Source: Acidimicrobiaceae bacterium (GTDB lineage: Bacteria > Actinomycetota > Acidimicrobiia > Acidimicrobiales > Aldehydirespiratoraceae). Taken from it: DNA of 39,814 bases. The notes under the pieces were generated by a model. The model was not told where the DNA came from. It saw nothing but the letters and a program-made list of their open reading frames with translations, and made no database searches. The translations under genes were made by a program, and so were the position numbers. The stretch covers positions 1 through 39,814 of the forward strand of contig JABIQM010000119.1 of the NCBI GenBank assembly GCA_018699415.1, written 5' to 3'. Positions 30,755 through 38,485 of this stretch are shown here, one piece after another (positions within the stretch are counted from its first letter, which is position 1; each line of letters starts with the position of its first letter).

Positions 30755-32194
30755 ATGACGATCACGTTCACCGCAAGCCGTTCGATCCCCAAGGCCGTAA
30801 AGGCTGCTGTCACCATTGTGACCAGTGATGCGGTTAGGGCGGGAATCGATGGAGTCGATCCAAAGCAACTTGAGGCGGCTGGCTTTGAGGGGAAGGTTGG
30901 GCAGACCCACACCTGGCCGAGCACTGGTCGAGTTTTGGCACTAGTCGGGATCGGCGCCGCCAAGGACGTCGATGGCAACGCTGTACGCGCCACTGGTGCA
31001 TCGATTGGACGTAGTTTCGGTCGCCACGCCCGAATTGGTATCAGTCTCCCGGTGAGCGAACTCAATGACAGCGCCACTCGACAGGCTCTAGCCGAGGGCG
31101 TGATGCTGTCGACCTACACATACACGGCCTACAAGAGTGACGCGAAGCCGACGAAGCTTGCCAAGGTCGATATCGCCGGCGCTTCCGGTGCCCGCGCTCA
31201 AACCGCGCTCGACCGAGGCGCAGCACTTGCCGCAGGGCAGTGCTTTGCTCGGGATCTGGTCAATGAGCCTGGCGGCGATCTCACGCCAGCGGCGTTTGCT
31301 CGTCGTTTGAGCGCTATGGCCAAGTCGGCGGGCCTCACCGCCAAGGTTTGGGACGAAGCAGCGATCAAGAAGGCGAAGCTTGGCGGTCTCCTGGGCGTAA
31401 ACCGGGGCTCCACCAATCCGCCCCGCCTCGTTGAGTTGACCTATTCGCCGAAGGGTAAGGCCACCGCAACATTGGCTCTTGTTGGTAAGGGCATCACGTT
31501 TGACTCGGGTGGCCTGTCCATCAAAAGCGGCCAGGGAATGATGACGATGAAGTGTGACATGGGCGGCGGTGCCGCGGTTGCTGGTGTGATGTCGGTTCTC
31601 AGCGGACTGGGGGTGAAGGCCAAGGTTCGGGCGTTCATTCCCATGACGGACAACATGACCGGTGGCGATGCCACTCGTCCGGGCGACGTGTTGAAGATTC
31701 GGAACGGCAAGACAATTGAGGTGCTCAATACAGATGCCGAAGGTCGCTTGGTTCTTGCCGATGGCCTAGCGCTGGCCTCTGAGACGAAGCCCGATGCGAT
31801 CATCGATCTGGCCACGCTCACCGGCGCATGTATGGTCGCCCTTGGCCCGAAGATCGCCGGCCTTATGGGCAACAATGAGGACTGGATCGGTCAGATTGAG
31901 TCAGCGGCGGCGGCAACCGGGGAACGCGTGTGGCACTTGCCCCTACCTGATGACTACAAAAAGCAGTTCGAGTCGGCCGTGGCCGACATGAAGAACATTG
32001 GCACGGCACACGGTGGAGCGCTCACAGCGGGACTGATCCTGCAGGAGTTCGTGGCTGACGGTATCCCGTGGGCGCACGTTGATATTGCGGGCCCGGCATG
32101 GAGTGATGTCGATGATGGCGAGACCACAAAGGGTGGCACCGGCTTCGGTGTGCGTCTACTTGCTGACCTTGTCACGAACTTCAGTAAGCCGTAA
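30755..32194 (+). CDS. pepA: Leucyl aminopeptidase (M17)
   Basis: A 479-residue M17 aminopeptidase. The C-terminal catalytic domain has the two-zinc and catalytic residues in ALVGKGITFDSGGLSIK (K245, D250), MKCDMGGGAAV (D268) and the signature NTDAEGRLVLADGL (D327, E329, R331). The N-terminal domain (1-150) is the typical macro-like hexamer domain. It trims N-terminal residues from peptides in the cytosol. The start at 30755 (MTITFTASRS) was preferred because the upstream part of the frame is not family-like and a TACAGT box lies seven bases before it. A strong hairpin follows the stop. Confidence 0.95.
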   Translation: MTITFTASRSIPKAVKAAVTIVTSDAVRAGIDGVDPKQLEAAGFEGKVGQTHTWPSTGRVLALVGIGAAKDVDGNAVRATGASIGRSFGRHARIGISLPVSELNDSATRQALAEGVMLSTYTYTAYKSDAKPTKLAKVDIAGASGARAQTALDRGAALAAGQCFARDLVNEPGGDLTPAAFARRLSAMAKSAGLTAKVWDEAAIKKAKLGGLLGVNRGSTNPPRLVELTYSPKGKATATLALVGKGITFDSGGLSIKSGQGMMTMKCDMGGGAAVAGVMSVLSGLGVKAKVRAFIPMTDNMTGGDATRPGDVLKIRNGKTIEVLNTDAEGRLVLADGLALASETKPDAIIDLATLTGACMVALGPKIAGLMGNNEDWIGQIESAAAATGERVWHLPLPDDYKKQFESAVADMKNIGTAHGGALTAGLILQEFVADGIPWAHVDIAGPAWSDVDDGETTKGGTGFGVRLLADLVTNFSKP

Positions 32195-32214
32195 CGGCCT
32201 GAGAATAAAATGCG

Positions 32215-32242
32215 GGAAGGCGGCCCTGGAGGGCCGCCTTCC
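32215..32242 (+). terminator. Strong hairpin terminator between pepA and flp
   Basis: Perfect 12-base arms GGAAGGCGGCCC (32215-32226) and GGGCCGCCTTCC (32231-32242) flank a TGGA loop. There is no clean T-run on either side, but its position between two convergent genes makes a two-way terminator likely. Confidence 0.75.
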
Positions 32243-32265
32243 GTGCGGATTTCGGCTGTTTGGGC

Positions 32266-32448
32266 CTAGAGATTACTCGCGACTTCGGAGAACTTGGACG
32301 AAGCGGAGCTGCCTAGTGCGGTGACGGCGGCGATGCAGACAACCGCGATGAGGGCCACGAGAAGGGCGTACTCAACGAGGCTGGCGCCACGCTCGTCATC
32401 AATGCGGCTGGTGACCCAAGCGGCAAGGAACTGATAGGTGGTGGTCAT
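32266..32448 (-). CDS. flp: Flp/Fap-type pilin subunit
   Basis: A 60-residue type IVb pilin: a short leader ending at the ERGASLVEYALLVALIAVVCIAAVTALG helix with the conserved glutamate (E at position 5 of the mature part), then a short tail. Flp pilins are processed by a prepilin peptidase and assembled by Tad machinery. No tad, rcp or cpa gene is in the window, so this is an orphan or a supplementary copy. GGGAG precedes the ATG at moderate distance, and an 11-base palindrome (GTGAAATTCAC, 32470-32480) lies 22 bases upstream. Confidence 0.88.
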   Translation of the reverse strand: MTTTYQFLAAWVTSRIDDERGASLVEYALLVALIAVVCIAAVTALGSSASSKFSEVASNL

Positions 32449-32621
32449 ATTGGGTGGACTCCCGTGTTAGTGAAATTCACAACCACTCGGCAGTGAACCG
32501 TGTTAGGTCTTTCGGCACAAACGAGCCGTCCCTTATGTTTTCTTTTAAAAATTTGGAACGACGCGAAGTCTGTCGAAAGCTACGAGATACCAAACCGGGC
32601 CAAATTGCCTAGATTTAGCAG

Positions 32622-32642
32622 CCCAATTTCCCAGATTGGGAA
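32622..32642. other. Hairpin in the gap between flp and the hypothetical gene
   Basis: CCCAAT (32622-32627) pairs with ATTGGG (32635-32640); alternatively TTCCCA pairs with TGGGAA (32628-32633 with 32637-32642). It lies just past the stop of the minus-strand gene at 32666 and may terminate it. The remaining gap (32449-32621) is AT-richer than its surroundings, with runs of T and A near 32540, and holds no gene I can support. Confidence 0.3.
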
Positions 32643-32665
32643 GGTGAGTGGGGCTGGAGAGAGGG

Positions 32666-33340
32666 CTAGGCGGCAGTCGGACCGTGCTCTCGCGGACTCT
32701 GCTCCAGGCTCCGAATGTGGTGAGACCATGCCCATCGAACGGCATCGGCGGCGACCGCTGGCGGCACATTCCAGGAGGCGAGCTGTCCTTCGGCGACCGT
32801 GATGGTGTCGCCACATTCGATGAGGCCGAGTGCGAGTCGGCGCACCCGGTTGTCCGTGGCTTCGTCGTTTCGTGGGTGGTGTTCGACAAAGCGGCGGTGT
32901 TCGACCTGGAGCGATTTCGGCAAATGATTGACCTGCGTGCGATTGAGCGGGGGTACTCCGCGCCGAAGCTCGAGATGGTTGCCTCGGCCAGCGCGAGCCG
33001 CACCGAATCGACATGAGCGAAGGATGGTGCGGGTCAACGCGCTGTTTCGTCCACCTTTGTGACCGAGACCGAGGTGGTGAGCGATGGCTTCGAGTTCAAG
33101 CTCGACCATGGCACGGGCACCGCTACCGGCATTGTCGAGTTGGTCGGCACAGTGGCGCACGAAGACAACAGTGCTGGGACCGAGAACAGGGAGCCAGAAT
33201 CGTTCGACGTAGCGCGAGCGTGGGTCGTGTCCGAGCTTGTCGAGGAGTGGGTCGACCCACCGGCTAAGGACGACGGTGGTCGGTGTCTCTTTCACCGCTC
33301 TATTGGTGGTCGGGACGGGGACAGATTGGGTTGAGTTCAC
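32666..33340 (-). CDS. Conserved actinobacterial hypothetical protein
   Basis: A 224-residue soluble protein with a compact conserved core (VVLSRWVDPLLDKLGHDPR, SRYVERFWLPVLGPSTVVFVR, then LELEAIAHHLGLGHKGGRNSALTR and RRGVPPLNRTQVNHLPKSL). I recall the same order of motifs in actinobacterial proteins annotated only as hypothetical. The His/Arg-rich middle could bind nucleic acid, but this is a guess. The start is a GTG at 33340. It has no operon partners. Confidence 0.75.
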   Translation of the reverse strand: MNSTQSVPVPTTNRAVKETPTTVVLSRWVDPLLDKLGHDPRSRYVERFWLPVLGPSTVVFVRHCADQLDNAGSGARAMVELELEAIAHHLGLGHKGGRNSALTRTILRSCRFGAARAGRGNHLELRRGVPPLNRTQVNHLPKSLQVEHRRFVEHHPRNDEATDNRVRRLALGLIECGDTITVAEGQLASWNVPPAVAADAVRWAWSHHIRSLEQSPREHGPTAA

Positions 33341-33413
33341 GGGTACTTCCAGGCATTGGATGGTTGATGCCGGGGAAGCTTCTATGAATTTCAGCCTATT
33401 TCATGCTGTCTTG

Positions 33414-33752
33414 TCAAGTGGGTGAATGGTCGGCTGCTCCGTGGCTACTGGTGGCCGACTCCGCGCCGCCATCCTCACTGCCGTGTGCCGCGACGATGGG
33501 CGCAGCATCTCCCGACGGTTCAGCGTCGACAAGCGTGGCGCGCGCAGGGGGGGGTGGACCCTTCGGCGCCTTGATTGGGCCGGCGATGCCCCACAATGTC
33601 GCGGCAAAAACGCCGACCACGAACACGATGGGCGGAGGCGATGTGCCGAGAGCGCCCATTCCTTATCCGACCACGATCAAGGCAAGCCCAAGGCCGAAGA
33701 AGACGCCATAGAGGGATCCACGGATCGGGTGGCGTTTGGTGACGGTGTCCAT
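33414..33752 (-). pseudogene. Two-helix membrane protein interrupted by a TAA
   Basis: Codons 1-29 from ATG at 33752 give a basic start and one membrane segment (TKRHPIRGSLYGVFFGLG, LALIVVG). A TAA at codon 30 (33665-33663) then interrupts the frame, which resumes at once with a second segment (TSPPPIVFVVGVFAATLWGIAGP) and a Pro-rich tail to 33414. Intact relatives I recall have a tyrosine here, so a single base change would explain the stop. Alternatively the second part starts at its own ATG at 33659, giving two small proteins. The start is coupled to the preceding gene by TGATG. Confidence 0.55.
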
Positions 33753-34321
33753 CACACTCCTTCCCACGTTTTGGTGGGTCTGGCATTGAACAGCAGGCCG
33801 ACGGTGGCCAAGAACACGAGAGCAACGCCTGGTGCAGTGAGCGGAATGCCACCCTGGAATTCCACGAAACCAGTGGCCATACACAAGAACATGTCGTTGT
33901 TGTGGTCGTCGCGAGAGCCGTTGTCGGTGCCGGGCGCATGTATCTGGCCGTTGACAGCAACCAAGCCGCTGATCTTGGCCGGGTCTGGGAGATCCTCGTG
34001 GAGGTTGACCGCACCAGCATTGTGGTTCTCGTACCCCGTGTTGGGATCGCCACCCGCGTCGATGTTCGTGCCGGTGAAGCCCAGCAGGTTCATCATGATG
34101 AACCAGTCGTGCTCCCAGGGCCCGGTGCCATCCTCAAGTCCGCCTGCGACACCGGTGTAGATGACGACACCGTCCACATCGACGATGAAGGGATCATCGG
34201 AGGTGAAGGCCTGGACGAGATTGCCGTCCTCGTTCCAGGTTCGGGGCGGGAGTTCTCGGTTCCAGTCGAAGGCGACATCGAGTGGTTGGCCATGACTGTC
34301 GTAGGACCAGGCCTGGCCCAT
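33752..34321 (-). CDS. Secreted-type protein with C-terminal membrane anchor, N-terminus apparently lost
   Basis: A 189-residue frame rich in Asp, Gly and Asn (VDVDGVVIYTGVAGGLEDGTGPWEHDW, NTGYENHNAGAVNLHEDLPD) that ends in one membrane helix followed by a basic stop (PGVALVFLATVGLLFNARPTKTW). I recall actinobacterial proteins of this layout with a signal peptide ahead of an ALTGPC motif. Here ALTGPCMG is encoded just upstream in frame, but no signal peptide or start codon precedes it; an in-frame TAA lies at 34402-34400. ATG 34321 is therefore the only start, and the product probably would not be exported. It is likely a decaying gene. Confidence 0.5.
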   Translation of the reverse strand: MGQAWSYDSHGQPLDVAFDWNRELPPRTWNEDGNLVQAFTSDDPFIVDVDGVVIYTGVAGGLEDGTGPWEHDWFIMMNLLGFTGTNIDAGGDPNTGYENHNAGAVNLHEDLPDPAKISGLVAVNGQIHAPGTDNGSRDDHNNDMFLCMATGFVEFQGGIPLTAPGVALVFLATVGLLFNARPTKTWEGV

Positions 34322-34399
34322 GCATGGACCCGTTAGCGCGGAGCCCGATCCGGCGATGAGTCTCCGGTCGCCGCCGGCGCTCGTGATCTTGCTGAGCGG

Positions 34400-34944
34400 T
34401 TAGAGCAATGCCTTGGGGATGGGAACGAACTCGACTTCGCCGGTGATCGGGTTGACGAATTTGGCATTGTTGATGTCCTGGAACTCGAGCATTGCCTGGT
34501 TGATGTTGTCGTCACCGAGATGCAGGAGGTCGCGGGCACCGGGTTCGCCGAGTAAGCGATTGAGTTCTTCCCAGTTGGGACCGACGTCAACGCCGCCCTC
34601 GAAGAGGCGGGGAACATTCGGGAAGCCGTCCGGCCTGGGGTCGTCCATTGTCGAGTCCGGGAACTTGAGGTGATGATGTCGAGGATGCGGGCAACATCTT
34701 GAGTGCCGAGTTGGCCGGGCAAGGAACCGCCGCTGCCTTCAGCACACGCCAGCCGGCTGGTATCGGCGTTGGGTACGCCATCACCGTTGAAGGCATCGGG
34801 TATGCAATCGCTGTCGCGATCATCCGCCACCCCGTCGCCGTTCGTGTCGACGCCGTCTTGGGCTGACGCAAAGGTTACGGGCACGGGAGTAGCCAGTACC
34901 ATGACAAGCGCCGTGCTCAGGAGAGCTACCGGGAACCGCTGTAT
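34400..34944 (-). pseudogene. Secreted protein with Ca-binding-type repeats, frameshifted and lacking a start codon
   Basis: The first part reads as a signal peptide (RFPVALLSTALVMVLA, then FASAQ) and an Asp-rich thrombospondin-3-like stretch (DTNGDGVADDRDSDC, NGDGVPNADTS) up to GTQDVARILDII. The frame then shifts near 34670, and the protein continues in another frame as FPDSTMDDPRPDGFPNVP to FVNPITGEVEFVPIPKALL. The codon in the expected start position is ATA (34944-34942) and a TAG lies four codons upstream of the signal region; the first ATG (34902) would cut the signal peptide. Either a pseudogene or several sequence errors. Confidence 0.55.
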
Positions 34945-35031
34945 GTGGCTCTACCGCCAGAATTTCAGCCTCAATCTGACCATAATCTGCTGAAGTAGCG
35001 AGTGCCGCCAGAGCGTGAATCGGTCAGTCGC

Positions 35032-35037
35032 TAACCT
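35032..35037 (+). promoter_or_regulatory. Candidate -10 box of cobB (leaderless)
   Basis: TAACCT ends six bases before the ATG at 35044; no Shine-Dalgarno sequence is present. Confidence 0.4.
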
Positions 35038-35043
35038 GTCTCG

Positions 35044-35820
35044 ATGGCCGTTGAAACCGACTCCACGCCTGGCGCTGATCCTCGTAACACCGCACGTCAG
35101 ATTCTCGATAATGCCATCGCCGTCACCGTGCTCACGGGTGCGGGGATTTCTACCGATTCAGGGATCCCGGATTTCCGCGGTCCCAATGGCGTATGGACGA
35201 AGAATCCAGAGGCGGAGAAGGCATCAAACATTCGCCACTACGTCGCAGACCCTGAGGTCCGAAAGGTGAACTGGGAACGCCGAGCGTCAGGAGAGTTGTG
35301 GGCGGACGTTGAGCCCAACGACGGACACCGTGCGCTTGTCACGCTGGAGAGGAACGGCAAGCTCCACACGCTCATTACCCAAAACGTTGACGAACTCCAC
35401 CAGCGAGCCGGCAGTTCAACGGAGAAGGTCGTGGAAATTCATGGCTCCACTCGCAAGGTTGGGTGCCTCGACTGTGACTGGCGCGCCGAGATGAACGTTG
35501 TGCTTGATCGAGTGCGCTCGGGGGAGGAGGATCCCCATTGTGAAGTGTGTGGGGGAATCCTGAAGTCGGCAACGGTTTCGTTTGGTCAGTCGCTGATCGC
35601 CGATGACCTCCGCCGAGCCGAGGTTGCTGCCTCGGAGTGTGATGTCTTCCTAGCTATCGGGTCGTCGCTTGCCGTGTACCCGATCAACGAGAGTGTGGCG
35701 CTTGCCAAAAACTCGGGAGCGGCGTTGATCATTATCAATATGGAGCCCACGCCCTACGACCGCTACGCCGACGTGGTACTTCGGGAGTCAATCTCCGAAG
35801 TCCTGCCTGACATTCTGTAA
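35044..35820 (+). CDS. cobB: Sir2-family NAD-dependent protein deacylase
   Basis: A 258-residue sirtuin: NAD-binding TGAGISTDSGIPDFRG (31-46), TQNVDELH (112-119), catalytic H133 in EIHGST, and a four-cysteine zinc site (C141, C144, C166, C169). It removes acetyl or longer acyl groups from lysines, releasing nicotinamide and O-acyl-ADP-ribose. Acetyl-CoA-using enzymes are typical targets, but none can be named from this sequence. The last codons are part of a 15-base tandem repeat that runs on past the stop. Confidence 0.93.
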   Translation: MAVETDSTPGADPRNTARQILDNAIAVTVLTGAGISTDSGIPDFRGPNGVWTKNPEAEKASNIRHYVADPEVRKVNWERRASGELWADVEPNDGHRALVTLERNGKLHTLITQNVDELHQRAGSSTEKVVEIHGSTRKVGCLDCDWRAEMNVVLDRVRSGEEDPHCEVCGGILKSATVSFGQSLIADDLRRAEVAASECDVFLAIGSSLAVYPINESVALAKNSGAALIIINMEPTPYDRYADVVLRESISEVLPDIL

Positions 35821-35853
35821 GCGGACATTCTGTATGTAGACATTCTCTGAGCG
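35809..35853 (+). repeat. Three 15-base tandem repeats across the cobB stop
   Basis: GACATTCT begins at 35809, 35824 and 35839, an exact 15-base period, with the units otherwise differing at their ends; a degenerate fourth copy may start at 35854. The first copy contains the cobB stop (TAA). It is probably local slippage duplication. Confidence 0.7.
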
Positions 35854-35895
35854 GCGTTCTCTACGTGAACTTGTCCGTATTCTTGACTGATTGAG

Positions 35896-35901
35896 TAGGG
35901 T
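35896..35901 (+). promoter_or_regulatory. Candidate -10 box of the rhodanese-MoeB gene (leaderless)
   Basis: TAGGGT ends seven bases before the ATG at 35909. TTGTCC (35871-35876) lies 19 bases upstream and could be the -35. Confidence 0.4.
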
Positions 35902-35908
35902 TTCTCTC

Positions 35909-37075
35909 ATGGCCAGTTTCCGTGAACTTCTCCAGCAGGCGAAAGCCTCCATCGACGAGGTCGACACGGCCCAAGGCGAGGCGCTTCTCGCTGAGGGTTA
36001 CATCCTTCTCGACGTACGTGAGCCGGACGAGTTCGAGCAGGGCTCGATCCCCGGCTCGATCCATATTCCCCGTGGGCAACTCGAGTCCAACATCGAGAGT
36101 CGAGTGCCGGACCGGAGTGCCAAGATGGTTGTGGTGTGCGCGGGCGGTGTGCGTTCGGCATTCGCCGTGCAGACACTTGAGCAGCTCGGATATGCCGATA
36201 CCGTTTCGATGGATGGCGGGTTCAACAAGTGGAAGGACGAGGGCCGCGACTGGAGTCGTCCCCGCGTGCTCGATGGCCCTCAACGAAACCGGTACGCCCG
36301 TCATATTCTCGTTCCTGAGATTGGTGAAGAAGGGCAGATCAAGCTGCTCGACGCCAGGGTTCTGCTGCTCGGTGCTGGTGGCCTTGGCTCACCGGCCGCC
36401 CTCTACCTGGCTGCGGCCGGTGTGGGCACAATCGGCATCATCGATATGGATGTCGTCGACGAGTCCAATCTCCAGCGTCAGATCCTTCACAATCTTGACC
36501 GCGTGGGTGACCGTAAGGTCGACTCTGCCAAAAAGACGCTCACGAGGCTCAACCCCGACGTCAATGTCATCACGTTCGACACCCGCTTGGGCGCCGACAA
36601 CATCATGGACATCCTGGATGGATTCGACGTGGTTGTCGATGGCGCCGATAATTTTCCGAGCCGTTACCTACTCAACGACGCATCGGTGAAGCTCGGTATC
36701 CCGGTTGTGCACGGCTCGATCTTCCGCTTCGAGGGTCAGATCACTGTGTTCGATCCGCGTCATGGCCCGACCTATCGCGACATGTTGCCCGAGGCCCCAC
36801 CGGCAGAGTTTGCTCCATCATGCGCTGAAGCTGGCGTGCTCGGCGTGTTGCCCGGCATTGTCGGCAGTATCCAAGCGCTTGAAGCGATCAAGCTGATTCT
36901 TGGAATTGGCGATGGTCTCAGCGGTCGTCTCATCGCCTTTGACGCTCTGGAGATGTCGTTCCGAGAGTTCAAGCTCAACGTCGACCCGGGCAACGAGGTC
37001 ACCTGGGAAAACCGTGATCGCATTGAGGTCGTCGAACTCGATGGGCTCTGCATGCCGAGCTTCACGCCGGCGTAG
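35909..37075 (+). CDS. Rhodanese-MoeB/ThiF fusion sulfurtransferase (MoeZ-like, reversed order)
   Basis: A 388-residue protein. Residues about 15-115 are a rhodanese domain with the persulfide cysteine in VVVCAGGVRS (C77). Residues about 125-388 are an E1-like adenylyltransferase (NRYARHILVPEIG, nucleotide loop GAGGLG 155-160, IDMDVVDESNLQRQIL, GADNFPSRYLLND, PSCAEAGVLG). Such proteins adenylate the C-terminus of a sulfur-carrier protein (MoaD, ThiS or CysO type) and add sulfur. The usual MoeZ order is MoeB first, rhodanese last; here it is the opposite. The zinc cysteines of E. coli MoeB are absent (YRDMLPE instead of YRCLFPE), as in mycobacterial MoeZ. ATG 35909 is favoured over a TTG at 35891. 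Confidence 0.9.
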   Translation: MASFRELLQQAKASIDEVDTAQGEALLAEGYILLDVREPDEFEQGSIPGSIHIPRGQLESNIESRVPDRSAKMVVVCAGGVRSAFAVQTLEQLGYADTVSMDGGFNKWKDEGRDWSRPRVLDGPQRNRYARHILVPEIGEEGQIKLLDARVLLLGAGGLGSPAALYLAAAGVGTIGIIDMDVVDESNLQRQILHNLDRVGDRKVDSAKKTLTRLNPDVNVITFDTRLGADNIMDILDGFDVVVDGADNFPSRYLLNDASVKLGIPVVHGSIFRFEGQITVFDPRHGPTYRDMLPEAPPAEFAPSCAEAGVLGVLPGIVGSIQALEAIKLILGIGDGLSGRLIAFDALEMSFREFKLNVDPGNEVTWENRDRIEVVELDGLCMPSFTPA

Positions 37076-37139
37076 CACGGTCCGCTAGTTCGCTCACGAT
37101 CAGCGCAGTGCGCGATAGCTTGCAGGTCCCCCGATACGC

Positions 37140-38471
37140 TTGGTTGGTCCGCAATGCGGGCATTCCGCGTCTCTGGAGCATCTGATCCGCCGCTTGCTCG
37201 TCTCCCTTCGAGAACGAAACCCTCTCCCGGCCGGCACCTCCCCGATCGTGGTGGGGCTCGCGATCAATGGCCTGGCCACCTATGGGTTCCTCGTTGTTGC
37301 CCGGCGTTCGTTGGGCGATGAGGCGTACGGCGGCCTCGCAGTGCTGTGGGGTTTCGTCTACATCCTCGGCCCGGGCATCTTTCAGCCCCTTGAGCAAGAG
37401 GTGGCCCGCGCTACCGCCGGTCGTATGAGTCGGGGCGAAGGATCCGCACCTGTGCTGCGTCAGGCGTCTCGCGTTGGCGCGATGGCTATGACCGTTCTGA
37501 CGGTCGGCATTCTCGCTTGGTGGCCGTTTGGATTAGCTGGATTACTTGACCACCGCATCGATCTTCTCGTGGCCTTACTCGCGTCGTTGGCTGCCTTTGG
37601 GGTCGCTGAACTTGTTCGCGGCATCCTCTCCGGACGTCACAAGTTCCGCGAGTACGGCAGGTATTTCGCCGTAGAAGGAATTTCGCGCTTTGTTCTTGCC
37701 TTCGGATTCGGAATCATTGGGTTTCAAGTTGTCGGCGTCTTTGGTTTCTCGTTGGCCGCGGCTTTCGGCATCGGAGCGCTCGTGGCCTATCGGAGTGTCA
37801 AGCCGTTCGTGAATCCGGGCCCACCCGCTGCTCTTCACGAACTCACACCGGCACTCGGGTTGCTTCTTGTTACGTCGATCGGTGAAGCGTTCCTGCTCAA
37901 CGTCGGCCCAGTGGCCTTGTCGATCGTCGGCGACGAGCTCGGTGACGAAGCGCCCGGCGTGTTCCTCAATGGCCTGATCATTTCGCGGGTGCCTCTGTTC
38001 TTTTTTCAGGCCGTCAAAGCATCATTGCTGCCAAGTCTGGCGACCCTGGCCGGAAACGAAGACCTCCGCGGGTTCCGCGATCTTCAGCTTCGCCTTGTTG
38101 CCGGAGTGGCGGCGGTCGCCGGTTCCTCGATGGTGCTTGGCGGCCTTATCGGGCCGTGGATTGTGGAAGCAGCATTTGGTGATGTGATCGGTGCCCGAAG
38201 CATGGCCCTCCTCGCTGGTAGTGGCGGCGGCCTCATGGTGATGCTGTCGCTCTCGCTTGGTCTTGTTGCACTTGACCACACCCGCCTTGCCGTTGTCGGT
38301 TTTGTGGTTGCGATTGTGGTCTTTCCGATCGCGATGCAATTCCCCGATGATGCCTTCCTGCAAGTGGAGGTCGGATTGCTGGCAGCGGTAGTGGCTGGCT
38401 CTCTGGCCACCGCTGTGTTGCTGCGCTACGAGTACGCCATGCATACCGCTGCTGGCCGGCTCAGCAAGTAA
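37140..38471 (+). CDS. Polysaccharide flippase-like membrane protein
   Basis: A protein of up to 443 residues with about twelve membrane segments, from TSPIVVGLAINGLATYGFLVVARR to LEVGLLAAVVAGSLATAVLLRYE, in the pattern of the MATE/Wzx/MurJ-like exporter superfamily; loops carry SRVPLFFFQAVKASLLPSLA and GPGIFQPLEQEVARA. It probably moves a lipid-linked sugar or similar across the membrane. The downstream rmlA-like and rmlC genes fit a surface-polysaccharide locus. The start is uncertain: a TTG at 37140 overlaps a TACGCT box, and CTG or TTG codons at 37173-37194 are alternatives, since no ATG or GTG is in frame. Confidence 0.8.
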   Translation: MVGPQCGHSASLEHLIRRLLVSLRERNPLPAGTSPIVVGLAINGLATYGFLVVARRSLGDEAYGGLAVLWGFVYILGPGIFQPLEQEVARATAGRMSRGEGSAPVLRQASRVGAMAMTVLTVGILAWWPFGLAGLLDHRIDLLVALLASLAAFGVAELVRGILSGRHKFREYGRYFAVEGISRFVLAFGFGIIGFQVVGVFGFSLAAAFGIGALVAYRSVKPFVNPGPPAALHELTPALGLLLVTSIGEAFLLNVGPVALSIVGDELGDEAPGVFLNGLIISRVPLFFFQAVKASLLPSLATLAGNEDLRGFRDLQLRLVAGVAAVAGSSMVLGGLIGPWIVEAAFGDVIGARSMALLAGSGGGLMVMLSLSLGLVALDHTRLAVVGFVVAIVVFPIAMQFPDDAFLQVEVGLLAAVVAGSLATAVLLRYEYAMHTAAGRLSK

Positions 38472-38485
38472 TACTTCGAGGCACC

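Noticed and set aside
33547-33554. Run of eight G in the damaged membrane-protein gene
   Set aside because: Could be a phase-variation or error site, but the frame is open through it and the lesion (TAA) is elsewhere.
33663-33665. Reading the in-frame TAA as a recoded codon like the two TGAs
   Set aside because: Only UGA encodes selenocysteine; TAA here is better explained by mutation or by two separate small genes.
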